Positions 34,976-44,424 are shown, numbered from the stretch's first letter. The stretch: 57,486 nt of DNA from CAYIYO01 sp964367715 (GCA_964367715.1 CAYIYO010000005.1:1-57486); one strand, 5' to 3'. A program made the numbers and translations. Notes: generated by a model not told the origin, from the letters alone.

Positions 34976-37897
34976 ATGCCTATAGATACTAACTATCGTC
35001 CGCAAGATCCAAATATCCATTCGACGCAAGCTCCTGCACAGCCCAAAAATGCGAATAAGACAAATGCTCCCCAAAAGGGACCTACCTTTAGTGACAATAC
35101 TAATAAAGCAGAGGCAAAAGAGAGCTCGGTAAAATATACCGAGCCGAAACATCCTGTATTAGCGCCTCCGAAGCCCGGTGCAGAAAATATTTCGATGGAA
35201 GAGCTTTCTGAGGCGCTGCGCGAAGCCAATGAAGCTCCCCTCTTTGACAAACAAAACCAGGCATTTATTCAAGAAAAGGCATTGAAGGACGATATTAAAC
35301 ATATTGATGCTGCCGAGCTTGCAGAGATCTTAGACGATAGTGCGGAGCATAAAGATTTATTGAAAAATTTTTTGAAAACTAAAAAAAAGGAAGTTCCTAA
35401 ACACTCCGCAAAAACAGAAGGTAAAGTGACACAGACAAAAGAGGGGAAAGAATTTCTTGTCACGGCGGAGCAGCATTTAAAACAACGGTCGCCGTTGGAC
35501 AACCACACACGCCAATATATTGAAGAAGAGATTGAAGCACTTTTTACTAATGGGGTGATTAGTCAATATTCTACCGAATTTGTAGGGATGACAACGGAAG
35601 GCGTCAAAGAAAAATTGATGCACTCCTATTTTCATCCCGAGTCAATGAAGCTGGAAAGTCCACTACATGAATTGATCAAACAATTGAAAAGTAATGTCAA
35701 AAAAACGATGCAGGTGAATAATCCAGAATTTGCAAAAACGCATAACCTGAAATCGCAAAAAGAAGAAATCACACATGAAGCGCAGCTGAATTATGGAAAT
35801 GGCTTCATGGTTGAACTCACTGCTTCCGATGCCAGTGTAAGAGATAAGCGTGCCGTGGAATATGCGTTATACAATCCAAAGGCACGCCCCACCTTATCGA
35901 CTGCACAAAAAGAGCTTTATCATACGATCTCAACAAAAGCGCTTGCCGAAACAACGCATACGTATGGAGTGCATGCCGCACCAAAGGTGGATGGAGAACG
36001 CTATAATGTAACTCTGGATGTGACTTATACCACTGCATACCTTGATGCATTACGCACAGAAGTTAAACAGGGAACTATCACTAAAGACGATTTTGATGCA
36101 TTGCGCGCACGCCTCTATTATCCTGACTCTAACACCGTCAACGATTCCTTAGCAGTGCTAGAAAAGAAAACAAAAGAAACGACATTAAGCCGCATCATTG
36201 CGGATAATGGACTTCCTTCGGATTGGACACCAACGATTTCAACCGTTTTTTTTGATGCGATTGCAGACGGAACCTATCGAGATGAATTCCAACGACTCGT
36301 CGGAGAAGAAAATTTTGATTCTGCGATAAAAGCGCAGCTACTGAACGCGAGGGGAAATCCTGAGAGTTTGCCTGCGAATCTACAAACTGTTTACACGAAT
36401 ATTAATACAAAATCGATTGATTTTACGATACGTCTTCTGAAACTTAATGCGAAGTGGAAGGTCAAAGAGGTTAAAGCAGACCCAAACCTAGAGCCGCAAA
36501 TTGGATTGATTGCGAATGGCGCTAAAATCATGGTCAACGACTTAAAAAAAGCGCAAGCCGCCATTTTAGCGGAAGATTTAATTCCTGCTTCTGAAAAAAG
36601 TAGTTACATGTCCTATCTCGCCGTCATTGGAGAAGCGTTGGATGACATGCAACAGTTGATCTATTTGATTGAGAGCAGCAATGCTAAAATGAGTAAAATA
36701 TTGAACAGCGTTCTTCTTGATGCACAAAAAAATAAAATCGACAAAGCAAATGAAGAGGCTAAAGCACAGCGAGAAGCGTCCGAAACATCAAAAGGAAAAG
36801 GCGTCATTAATGTAATAGGAAAAATCCTTGGTCCTGTCCTCGCCATTTTAACTGTGATCACTGCATTGGCGATGTCATTAGTTCCTCCACTTGCGACGAT
36901 GGCTCCGTTATTAATTGGACTTTCCGTTGTATTGATCACGCTTTCTATTTCTAAAGCTGCGGGCTTTGACATCATGACTGAAGGATTCAAAGCGATCGAT
37001 TCGATGCTATCTAGCCTGTTGCCGGATGGAGCACTGAAAACCATTGCACAGGTGATGATCAAAGCTGTGATCGTTGCGACAGTTCTTATCGCGTGCTGTA
37101 TCTGTGGGCCGGGAGGAATTTTATTGGCATTGAATATGGGGGTTGAAGCGCTGCTGGCGTCAAATATTATTTCGGATATCGTTGCTGCCTGTGGAGGCGG
37201 AGAGATGGCGCAGATGATTGTGACAATGATTGTGATGGTCGTTGTAATGGTCGCGTTGTTAGCGTTCATGTTTGTTAGTATTCCTAAAGCAGCAGCAACA
37301 GTTGCAACAAATGCGGCGCAAGGAACAGGAGCTGCGGCGACGACGACAGTATCGGGGGCGGCGACAACCGCAACAACAGGAGCGGCAACAACCGCAACAG
37401 GTGCTGCAGCGATGACAGGTGCAACGGCGACGAGTGCAACAGCCGCAACAGGTAGCGCAGCTACCACTGCAGCAACCAGTGCAACACAGGCATCTTTGCA
37501 AGGAGCGAATACGTTGACGCGCATGATCACAAAATTAAAAGTCATTACAGACCAGCTCAAACAGATGATCACGACCTTCTTTACGAGCGATGCACGCGTC
37601 CTTGCCTCTCGTCTCAAATTGATTGCAGGAGTTGGGTCGACATTAGCGAGTGCGTCATTTGGAATTGCAAAAGGGGCCTCGGATATGGTGATGTACCAAA
37701 AGTTAGCAGAGCTTGCGACGATGATTGCACGCCTTAAAGGGGATCAAACCGAAATCGATGGATTAATAAAAAATTTGAGAATGCTCATCAATAATTTAAT
37801 GGCGGAACTTAGTGGAATGTCCGAAATGCTGAAAACAGCGAAGGAATTGGATGTGAAAAAATACACAGACGCGGGCATGGAACACGTACAGTGTTAA
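34976..37897 (+). CDS. Giant CopB-like T3SS translocator, copy 2
   Basis: This 973-residue paralogue of the preceding gene has the same plan: a long soluble N-terminus, hydrophobic regions at about 615-665 and 690-770, and the same C-terminal helix pair (MYQKLAELATMIARLKGDQ... MAELSGMSEMLK). Between them (about 775-845) is a strongly biased Ala/Thr/Gly stretch with repeated AATT and ATGA units, much more extreme than in copy 1. TTAGGAG sits eight bases before the ATG. The pair probably arose by tandem duplication; each may use its own chaperone. Confidence 0.85.
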   Translation: MPIDTNYRPQDPNIHSTQAPAQPKNANKTNAPQKGPTFSDNTNKAEAKESSVKYTEPKHPVLAPPKPGAENISMEELSEALREANEAPLFDKQNQAFIQEKALKDDIKHIDAAELAEILDDSAEHKDLLKNFLKTKKKEVPKHSAKTEGKVTQTKEGKEFLVTAEQHLKQRSPLDNHTRQYIEEEIEALFTNGVISQYSTEFVGMTTEGVKEKLMHSYFHPESMKLESPLHELIKQLKSNVKKTMQVNNPEFAKTHNLKSQKEEITHEAQLNYGNGFMVELTASDASVRDKRAVEYALYNPKARPTLSTAQKELYHTISTKALAETTHTYGVHAAPKVDGERYNVTLDVTYTTAYLDALRTEVKQGTITKDDFDALRARLYYPDSNTVNDSLAVLEKKTKETTLSRIIADNGLPSDWTPTISTVFFDAIADGTYRDEFQRLVGEENFDSAIKAQLLNARGNPESLPANLQTVYTNINTKSIDFTIRLLKLNAKWKVKEVKADPNLEPQIGLIANGAKIMVNDLKKAQAAILAEDLIPASEKSSYMSYLAVIGEALDDMQQLIYLIESSNAKMSKILNSVLLDAQKNKIDKANEEAKAQREASETSKGKGVINVIGKILGPVLAILTVITALAMSLVPPLATMAPLLIGLSVVLITLSISKAAGFDIMTEGFKAIDSMLSSLLPDGALKTIAQVMIKAVIVATVLIACCICGPGGILLALNMGVEALLASNIISDIVAACGGGEMAQMIVTMIVMVVVMVALLAFMFVSIPKAAATVATNAAQGTGAAATTTVSGAATTATTGAATTATGAAAMTGATATSATAATGSAATTAATSATQASLQGANTLTRMITKLKVITDQLKQMITTFFTSDARVLASRLKLIAGVGSTLASASFGIAKGASDMVMYQKLAELATMIARLKGDQTEIDGLIKNLRMLINNLMAELSGMSEMLKTAKELDVKKYTDAGMEHVQC

Positions 37898-37922
37898 AAT
37901 ATTTATTTTATAGGAGACGATC

Positions 37923-38612
37923 ATGGATGTAAAGACTATAGCAAAAGAAACGGTGAAGCAGCTGAGCGAGGGGATGTCCGAAAAAGAAATCAAACTCTTA
38001 GAAGAGACTCTTGTAAAAAACTATGAACCGATTTTTAAAGAAATGACCGCGCAGAAAAAAATTCCTATGAATGACAACACCATCGATGCTCTGATCAAAG
38101 CAAAAGGAGCAGGCCTTTCTTCTACAGAAAAAGAAAAGGCGCGCACCATGCTAAAAGATGTCTGCGTCGAAGGGAAGTCCCCTGCGGAGTCGATGGAATT
38201 AAATAAATCCATTTTGGACTGGTCTTACATGAACGCATATAAGCAATACCAAACAGGAAATTTCAACGAGGCAATTCCCACTCTTCGCGTGTTAGAATGG
38301 CTCGATCCTTCTCGATTCGAATTTGGCTTTGCTTTGGCGGCCTGCTATCAGATGTCTAAAGACTATGAAAATGCAATTTTTTGTTACATGAAGTTGGCGG
38401 TGAATTTTCCAGAAAATCCCCTTCCCCTCTTTCATGCGGCCGACTGCTTCAAACAAAAAAAACTGCATAACGTTGCCTTTGCCACATTACAAGAAGTGAT
38501 CAAACGCTGTGGGGAAGATCCCCGCTATAGCAAAATTAAAGAAAAGAGCCAGCTATTTTCCGATGTGGAAAAAGAGCTGACAAATCAGAACATACAGACA
38601 AAAGTTGTCTAG
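37923..38612 (+). CDS. SycD/LcrH-family translocator chaperone (second copy)
   Basis: This 229-residue TPR chaperone follows the second CopB-like gene. The N-terminal 85 residues are an extra helical region (KQLSEGMSEKEIKLLEETL) not present in the first copy; TPRs follow at about 98-200 (AYKQYQTGNFNEAIPTL, FGFALAACYQMSKDYENAIFC, PLFHAADCFKQKKLHNVAFAT). AGGAG lies seven bases before the ATG. The CopB-plus-dedicated-LcrH pairing parallels the two translocator sets of Chlamydia. Confidence 0.88.
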   Translation: MDVKTIAKETVKQLSEGMSEKEIKLLEETLVKNYEPIFKEMTAQKKIPMNDNTIDALIKAKGAGLSSTEKEKARTMLKDVCVEGKSPAESMELNKSILDWSYMNAYKQYQTGNFNEAIPTLRVLEWLDPSRFEFGFALAACYQMSKDYENAIFCYMKLAVNFPENPLPLFHAADCFKQKKLHNVAFATLQEVIKRCGEDPRYSKIKEKSQLFSDVEKELTNQNIQTKVV

Positions 38613-38621
38613 GAGTTAACG

Positions 38622-39668
38622 ATGAGTGGTGCCCTATCGGGATCTGCAGATCCAAATATTGGACGCGGTGCGCCTCCCCCTTCGGAGCATTATATTTATC
38701 CGGGGGAGCAGGGAGGCAACAACGTGCGTGCAGAACTCAATATCGGGACACAAAGCAGCATTGACCAATCGATTAGTGCTGGATTTGCTTTGGGAGGAAA
38801 GCAGTACGGAAGAGAGGAAACAAAGGGCCCGCCAATCCTGCAGCAGCCATTGTGGAATCTGCGTACTAGCCTTTCTACGGATGCAGGTAACGACGAAACA
38901 GCATGGCAAGAAGAGCGGAACAGCTTAGCAGAATCCCTCCCTAAACAACTCCTGAATGATCCTGCGTTTAGCGATTTCTTGACTACCGTTGCAATGACAG
39001 TCGAATGGTTGAAAGAAGTGGGGGCTCCGTACCATCCAAACGGTCCTGAATTAAATAATATTTTCACATCTAGCCAAGTGATCCAAGGGGCGATCCTCAA
39101 CACACTAACACAGGCCGGAACGATCTTGCATGAAGGCGAACTTTTTCTTAAAAGTGTCGGCGCTGGATATGCGGAGTTCGATACGTTATCACGTCTTTTG
39201 GGCGACATAAAAACGATCTTTGATAAGCTTTCTAGTTTAACGCGTCGCTACGAGGAACATTCATTAAACGACGATGACAAAGCGCTTTTAAAACGCTTAA
39301 TCAATCAATTGCAAGCGATTCTTATGTCAATGGATACGACTGCAGCAACAAGTCGCTTACTAATTTTGGGACCCACCGTAGGGAACCTTATCCTAACAGC
39401 AACTCTTCTTTTACAGAAGCAAGGAGAACAGCTTACAGAGATGACGAAGGCGCTGTCTACTATTGGATTCAATAACGGAGAAAATGCGCTATTAGGACCC
39501 CAACTTAACACTCTCGCAACAGCATTTGCGACGCAGATGCAGCGCCTATCTCCTGCGGGGACGGCGACGATCAATCCGCAGCTGCTGACTGTTGCGTTGG
39601 GAATTCTATTGTCCGCTGCCGCCTACACGATGCAAGTAGAGCAAGAGCCTAGAAAGGGAGGGGTGTGA
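38622..39668 (+). CDS. Putative T3SS-associated secreted protein
   Basis: This 348-residue protein is unrecognised. The N-terminus (about 1-100) is Gly/Ser/Pro-rich and disordered-looking, with no signal peptide; the rest is helical (about 100-345), with a moderately hydrophobic helix near 240-265 (LLILGPTVGNLILTATLLL) and another near the end (LLTVALGILLSAAAYTM). These suggest membrane interaction. AGGAG precedes the ATG. The stop overlaps the start of the next gene (TGATG). Its place between a translocator chaperone and the CopD-like gene suggests a substrate or translocon component. Confidence 0.65.
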   Translation: MSGALSGSADPNIGRGAPPPSEHYIYPGEQGGNNVRAELNIGTQSSIDQSISAGFALGGKQYGREETKGPPILQQPLWNLRTSLSTDAGNDETAWQEERNSLAESLPKQLLNDPAFSDFLTTVAMTVEWLKEVGAPYHPNGPELNNIFTSSQVIQGAILNTLTQAGTILHEGELFLKSVGAGYAEFDTLSRLLGDIKTIFDKLSSLTRRYEEHSLNDDDKALLKRLINQLQAILMSMDTTAATSRLLILGPTVGNLILTATLLLQKQGEQLTEMTKALSTIGFNNGENALLGPQLNTLATAFATQMQRLSPAGTATINPQLLTVALGILLSAAAYTMQVEQEPRKGGV

Positions 39669-40252
39669 TGGCAGAGCTAGGAACACTCCAAAAAAATGAA
39701 TATGGGGCACGCCTCCTCTATTTTATGACTGCGTTAATGAGTCATCACAATTTTCTGTCGTTTCTTGTTCCTCAAGATCAGACGATGCCCTATGGAGCAG
39801 AACAATCGGTCAGAAATATGACGGACGAGGGACTAAAACTACTGTGCATCTTGTTGGTTGCGCGTCTAGCGGAATCCTATGACAAAGGAAGCGCCCATGA
39901 TTTATTGGAAGGGCTCTCCCCTTTTTTAATCAAGGCCTTGTCGACAATGGAAGAAGCTCTCCGCTTTCCTTTAAAGGAAGAAAAAGAACGGGCGAATAGT
40001 GATCCCACTTCTATCAACCAACAAGAGCATTCTCTTTTGTTTTTAACCACTGCGCGACGCGCACTCGAAAATAACGAATACGAAAATTTTAATGCTGCCA
40101 TTAATCATCTTTTAGCCGGCCTAGGAATCGATCTTTCTCAACTCAACAATGAATTAAAAAAGTTCGGTGCATTCGCCCATCTGTTGAATTTCAGTTTTCA
40201 CGAAGGGATGGACGACAAAACGAACGACATGACAGGCCACATACAAATTTAA
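39668..40252 (+). CDS. Helical protein coupled to the preceding T3SS gene
   Basis: This 194-residue all-helical protein is unrecognised. It has no signal peptide and is acidic overall. Its ATG at 39668 overlaps the upstream TGA by one base and has GGGAGG eight bases before; a GTG three bases earlier is also open. Tight coupling with the preceding gene suggests a partner, perhaps a chaperone for it or a joint translocon component. No chaperone family signature is visible, so this stays open. Confidence 0.6.
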   Translation: MAELGTLQKNEYGARLLYFMTALMSHHNFLSFLVPQDQTMPYGAEQSVRNMTDEGLKLLCILLVARLAESYDKGSAHDLLEGLSPFLIKALSTMEEALRFPLKEEKERANSDPTSINQQEHSLLFLTTARRALENNEYENFNAAINHLLAGLGIDLSQLNNELKKFGAFAHLLNFSFHEGMDDKTNDMTGHIQI

Positions 40253-40278
40253 ATAATTATTTTAAAAAGGAGTCCCCT

Positions 40279-41481
40279 ATGTCCATTAACTCAGATCCAA
40301 ATCCATTCAGCTTTGAGATGCCAGGACTCCCTCTGCCACAAGAGCAAGATCCGGCCACCAACCAAGCCGCACAGGCGGGAAAATTATCGCAAGGGATGGG
40401 CACTGCCGGAACGAAAGCGGAAATAGACACCCTAGAAGCGGGTGGGAAATCGGTATCCGCTCAACAGTTTGCCAGCAGCTTAACATCAAATGAACAGGCC
40501 GCTCTTAATACCGTGACGGCTCAACTCCCCTTTCTTCCTCAGCCCGACCTTGCTGTCTCTGGAATGTTATTGAGTCAGCTAAGCCAAGAGCTGGTTAATA
40601 GCGGACTCATTACATTTTCCGAAGATGGAACACTAAATTTTAGCGATAGCGTGAATCAAAAACGCGAGACAGGAACAGGAAGCTCGAGCAGCACCGCCAG
40701 CGATTCTTCAGGGGCGACAGGCGTGATGAATGCCCCTGTTCAGGGACGTTCCAACCAATCGGATCAGGACTCTTCTTTTGAGCAGGGAACAAATATGTCC
40801 AACGATTCCGCTGCTGCAGCGGCAGCGGAAGGAAGTGCAAAAGCACCGGCAGGCTCTGACTGGTTTAAGCCGACAGGCTATGTCACTGCAATGATTAATA
40901 TGATCAGCTACGTTAACCAAGTGACAAGAGAAGAGACGACGCTTCTTAAGTTAACAATTGCAATGATCAATATTATGTGGGATATGACACTTACCGCGGC
41001 GCAATTGCAACGTGATATCGGAGAAAAAGAAGCCGAAGCGTATCAGATCAAAGCCGCAATGGCCGCTGTGCAGATGGCTGTCGCGATCGTTACCGTCGCC
41101 GCTACCGTCGGTACCATGGCTGTCGCCGCTAAAGGAGCGGGAGGAGTAACTAACGCACAGGGAGTCGCAGAAGATACTGCCGGATCCAAAGCCGCACAAA
41201 TGTTGCTTCAATCGGGTGTGTTTAACCAAGTTGGAACAATCGTCAATAGTGGAACAGAGATGATTGGAAACCTCTTCTTAGCCTCCAACGTGATGGACAA
41301 AGCAGAACTGGAAGCAGCATTAAAAGAAGAAGAAGGACGAATCCAACAGATTCGTATGTTGCTTGATCAGATGATACAAAGCTTAAACGCACAAAGCAAT
41401 CTCGTCGATCAGTTCAATCGCTACATTGCAGATATCTCGAAACAGCGTCAAGGATCGTTAACGGCAACAGGACAAAACTAA
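40279..41481 (+). CDS. CopD-like T3SS translocator (SctB type)
   Basis: This 400-residue protein has a Gly/Ser/Ala-rich N-terminus (about 1-205), a helical region (SYVNQVTREETTLLKLTIAMINIMWDMTLTAAQLQRDIG), one hydrophobic stretch at about 256-290 (MAAVQMAVAIVTVAATVGTMAV), and a long C-terminal coiled coil (IRMLLDQMIQSLNAQSNLVDQFNRYI). That single-hydrophobic-region layout matches SctB/IpaC/CopD minor translocators, about 400-440 residues long. AAAAGGAG precedes the ATG. It would form the translocon with one of the CopB-like proteins. Confidence 0.78.
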   Translation: MSINSDPNPFSFEMPGLPLPQEQDPATNQAAQAGKLSQGMGTAGTKAEIDTLEAGGKSVSAQQFASSLTSNEQAALNTVTAQLPFLPQPDLAVSGMLLSQLSQELVNSGLITFSEDGTLNFSDSVNQKRETGTGSSSSTASDSSGATGVMNAPVQGRSNQSDQDSSFEQGTNMSNDSAAAAAAEGSAKAPAGSDWFKPTGYVTAMINMISYVNQVTREETTLLKLTIAMINIMWDMTLTAAQLQRDIGEKEAEAYQIKAAMAAVQMAVAIVTVAATVGTMAVAAKGAGGVTNAQGVAEDTAGSKAAQMLLQSGVFNQVGTIVNSGTEMIGNLFLASNVMDKAELEAALKEEEGRIQQIRMLLDQMIQSLNAQSNLVDQFNRYIADISKQRQGSLTATGQN

Positions 41482-41503
41482 TTGTCGCAAAAGGGGAGTG
41501 TAG

Positions 41504-41890
41504 ATGCTTGAAAATTATATTAAAGAACTCTCAGCAGAGATGGAGCTCGATGCTCCCCTGCCGGAGCATTCTCCTGGAGTCTTCGCGTTGACATTGGATG
41601 ATGATATCGTCATTTTGATGAGCAAGATTTCCGATGGGATTGCATTTACCTGCCAAGCCGCGCCGTGTCCAAAAATGAAGAAAGGGGATTTCCTTGCTTC
41701 GATGATGCTGGCGAATTTATTTGGGCAAGGAACATTTAATGCGGTGTTAGGACTCAACGAAAGTAGTGATACCATCGTGATCACGCGTCACGTGGATCAT
41801 AAAATCAATTACAAAGAATTTACCAATCTTTTAGAGGACTTCATGAACGTCGTCGACTTCTGGCGCGAAGAAGCTCTCTCCAAGCAATAG
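41504..41890 (+). CDS. Class I T3SS chaperone (CesT/SycE fold), Scc4/CT663-like position
   Basis: This 128-residue acidic protein fits the size and strand/helix pattern of class I effector chaperones: an N-terminal helix (LENYIKELSAEM), beta strands (GVFALTLDDDIVILM, IAFTCQAA), a central helix (DFLASMMLANLFGQ), strands (VLGLNESSDTIVITRHVD), and a C-terminal helix (YKEFTNLLEDFMNVVDFWREEAL). In Chlamydia the gene just upstream of sctD (CT663, Scc4) is a class I chaperone that also binds RNA polymerase; the position here matches. Whether this one regulates transcription is unknown. Confidence 0.78.
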   Translation: MLENYIKELSAEMELDAPLPEHSPGVFALTLDDDIVILMSKISDGIAFTCQAAPCPKMKKGDFLASMMLANLFGQGTFNAVLGLNESSDTIVITRHVDHKINYKEFTNLLEDFMNVVDFWREEALSKQ

Positions 41891-41952
41891 GAGAAGCCGA
41901 AAACCATGGAGTGCCAGCAGGTTAATCTTACAGCGGCAAGTCTAAGAACATG

Positions 41953-42000
41953 TATACCGTTCGTGGTTCAAAATTTGATTTTTGGGCCACGAACGGTATA
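41953..42000. repeat. Short 48-bp copy of palindromic element, subfamily B
   Basis: TATACCGTTCGTGG and its complement form 14-pair perfect ends around TTCAAAATTTGATTTTTGGG. It matches the outer ends of the 164-bp element at 9557 with the core absent. It lies between the class I chaperone and the sctD promoter region. Confidence 0.9.
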
Positions 42001-42089
42001 TTCAATTGTAAAGTCAAACTGCCGCACTCCTTAAACGGTTGTCAATCACTACCGCGATAATGCCTTTATTTAAAAAATGAAATTTCGTA

Positions 42090-42095
42090 TATAAT
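42090..42095 (+). promoter_or_regulatory. Possible sigma70-type -10 box upstream of sctD
   Basis: TATAAT followed by TAAGA, as at 29838. No good -35 is found 17 bases before it. It may give a second, sigma54-independent promoter for the sctD operon. Confidence 0.35.
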
Positions 42096-42173
42096 TAAGA
42101 CAAAGGACCATCAAAATTCTCATATTAACAAAATCTATACAATTATTTCTTACACTCACAAAGTATTCGTGCC

Positions 42174-42191
42174 TTGGCATAAGAATTGCTT
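42174..42191 (+). promoter_or_regulatory. Candidate sigma54 (-24/-12) promoter of the sctD operon
   Basis: TTGGCAT-AAGAA-TTGCTT matches the sigma54 consensus TTGGCAC-N5-TTGCW with exact GG-to-GC spacing and one mismatch in the -24 box. Expected transcription start near 42201, 60 bases before the sctD ATG. The window encodes a CtcB/CtcC system with an intact DNA-binding domain that could act here. The match is by eye. Confidence 0.55.
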
Positions 42192-42261
42192 CAAATGAAG
42201 AAAAAAGCGATACTAACTTTCACGAAGAACGATATCCACGGGAATTATAAGGTTTATCGAT

Positions 42262-44424
42262 ATGGTAGCAAAATTTGTAGCTGAAGAAGGGAACCTCAAA
42301 GGTCTCATCCTTCCTCTCGAAGATGGCGAACAATGGATCATTGGAAGGGATCCTGACGCCTGCCAATTGCTCATCGAAGATCCTGTAGCCTCACGCCGCC
42401 ATCTTATCTGCCGCAGCACGCCACAAGGAATTTTAGTCGAAAACTTAAGTACAACCAATCCCGTCCTTGTCAATAGAGAAGAAATTAAAGGGCCACGACT
42501 CCTTAACCATGGCGATACCCTTAAAATTGGAAGTGGTACTTTCCGTTTCTACACAAAAAGTGAAGCGCAGCTCTATCAAGACACCGTCGCTCCTGAGTCT
42601 GATCCTTCTGCACAAGTCATCACAAGCTTTAGCGCCCCCGAAGAAGAATCGGAACAACTCGCTGAAGAACCTATAGAAGAAAAAGACCCTTTACCCGAAG
42701 CAATCGCCAAGATCGTCGAAGACTCCATCGCACAAGAAGAGGCTAAGGCTCAAGGAGAAGAGGTAAAAGAAGAAGCTCCCTCCGAAGAAGAACAAGAGAA
42801 AGCCGAAGCTGCTGTGGATGAATCACAAGAAAATCATAACGAAGAAGCTGAACCCCCTCTTCCTGAAAGTAATCACCCTTCCTTCTCTTCTTCCGAAGTG
42901 GAACATTCGTTAGAAGACGATATCTTTGAAGATAAAGTGCCCGACGAACAGCTTTCTATTTTTGAAGAAGAATCCTCTCGCGCTGGCCAACAAATTTTAG
43001 CTGAAATCGACTTTGAATTGATGTCGACAGGACGCTGGCTTTTAAAAGTTGTCAGCGGCCCCAATAACGGCGCCGAATTTGCCATGCAGCCAGGAAACAG
43101 CTATATTATCGGAACCGATCCTAATGTCGCCGATATTGTCTTCCATGATACGAGTGTGTCGCGTCAACATACGAAGTTGATGATCAATGATGAAAGTGTG
43201 ATCTCTATCGAAGATTTAAAAAGCAAAAATGGAACCCACGTCAACGGTGATGCGCTAACAGAAAAACAAGTGTTGCCTCCGAATACGATGGTGACTTTAG
43301 GAACAACCTCTTTCGTTGTCTTCGATCGCGAAGGCGAAATGCAAACGATTATTTCTCCTTTCTTACCTTCTATTGTAAAAGCGTTACAGCAAAAGCAAAA
43401 AGACGATGAAGAGCGCAAAGCAGAAGAAACCAGGATTCCTTCCAACAGTGATTTAAAAGCAGCAGAAGCATCAAAAGAAGTAGACCTCTCCATGCTCCAA
43501 ATACACAAAGAAAAAAGCCGCATGACACTCACTGCTTACATCCTCATTGCAATTGTCACGGGACTGTTCCTCATCACGGGGTTTGGTATCGTCTCTCTCT
43601 TTCAAGGCGCTCCGATAGAAATTGTGAACAATGGGGATACAGAGAAAACAATTAGCGATGCTCTCGCTCCTTTCCCTAACGTCCAATATTCTTATAATAA
43701 ATCGACAGGAACACTCCTTATGGTCGGACACGTATTGACCGACAACGCAAAAAAACAATTGCTCTACAATTTACAAGGACTGAAATTCATTCGTAATATC
43801 GATGATTCCGCAATCGTCATCGACGAATACGTATGGAAATCGCTCAATCCTCTCATCGCGAAAAATCCTGCATGGCGCAGTGTCAGCATCCAAGCAACCT
43901 CTCCTGGACAGTTCGTCATTTCTGGTTATTTGAAAAACAGGAAACAGATGGATGAGCTGATGGAATATTTAAGTGTGAACTTCGACTATGTCGACCTTCT
44001 ACAAAATAATGTCATCGTCGAAGAAGATGCGATCACTCGCATTCAAAGTGCATTGCAAAAGCAAGGGATCCCCAACGTTAAAGTCGAACTTAACAATGGC
44101 GATGTCATCTTAAAAGGCGCTGTTCCAGACAGTAAACAAGCAGAATTTGAGACGATCATTACACAAATTCAGGCAATCCCTGGAATTCGTCACGTGCAAA
44201 ATCTTGCGACGGCCCAACAAAAAGAAAAAGCAGTGATCGACATCACCGATCGCTATGAAGTCTCAGGGGTGACAAAAAGTGGCGGCGTCAATGTCAGCGT
44301 GGTGATCGATGGACGCATCATGAGTAAAGGTGATCTCTTGGATGGGATGAAAGTGACAGAGATTGCGAACGATGGTGTCTACCTTGAAAAAGAAGGGCTT
44401 CGCTATAAAATAGACTTAAAATAG
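42262..44424 (+). CDS. sctD: T3SS inner-membrane ring protein SctD (CdsD) with two FHA domains
   Basis: This 720-residue protein forms the outer of the two inner-membrane rings. N-terminal FHA domain 1 (about 1-97) has IIGRD, SRRH and Asn ligands; an acidic Glu-rich linker follows (about 110-255); FHA domain 2 (about 258-355) has YIIGTDP, SRQH and KNGTHVNG. A single membrane span is at about 421-445 (AYILIAIVTGLFLITGFGIV), then a periplasmic region with ring-building/BON-like repeats (446-720). Two FHA domains are the chlamydial hallmark. C. pneumoniae CdsD is reported to be phosphorylated by PknD, and a kinase gene lies downstream here. Confidence 0.93.
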   Translation: MVAKFVAEEGNLKGLILPLEDGEQWIIGRDPDACQLLIEDPVASRRHLICRSTPQGILVENLSTTNPVLVNREEIKGPRLLNHGDTLKIGSGTFRFYTKSEAQLYQDTVAPESDPSAQVITSFSAPEEESEQLAEEPIEEKDPLPEAIAKIVEDSIAQEEAKAQGEEVKEEAPSEEEQEKAEAAVDESQENHNEEAEPPLPESNHPSFSSSEVEHSLEDDIFEDKVPDEQLSIFEEESSRAGQQILAEIDFELMSTGRWLLKVVSGPNNGAEFAMQPGNSYIIGTDPNVADIVFHDTSVSRQHTKLMINDESVISIEDLKSKNGTHVNGDALTEKQVLPPNTMVTLGTTSFVVFDREGEMQTIISPFLPSIVKALQQKQKDDEERKAEETRIPSNSDLKAAEASKEVDLSMLQIHKEKSRMTLTAYILIAIVTGLFLITGFGIVSLFQGAPIEIVNNGDTEKTISDALAPFPNVQYSYNKSTGTLLMVGHVLTDNAKKQLLYNLQGLKFIRNIDDSAIVIDEYVWKSLNPLIAKNPAWRSVSIQATSPGQFVISGYLKNRKQMDELMEYLSVNFDYVDLLQNNVIVEEDAITRIQSALQKQGIPNVKVELNNGDVILKGAVPDSKQAEFETIITQIQAIPGIRHVQNLATAQQKEKAVIDITDRYEVSGVTKSGGVNVSVVIDGRIMSKGDLLDGMKVTEIANDGVYLEKEGLRYKIDLK

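Noticed and set aside
36661..37617. Long minus-strand open frame (318 residues) opposite the second CopB-like gene
   Set aside because: Its Ala/Val/Thr-rich content mirrors the low-complexity plus-strand coding sequence; it has no ribosome site or recognisable domain.
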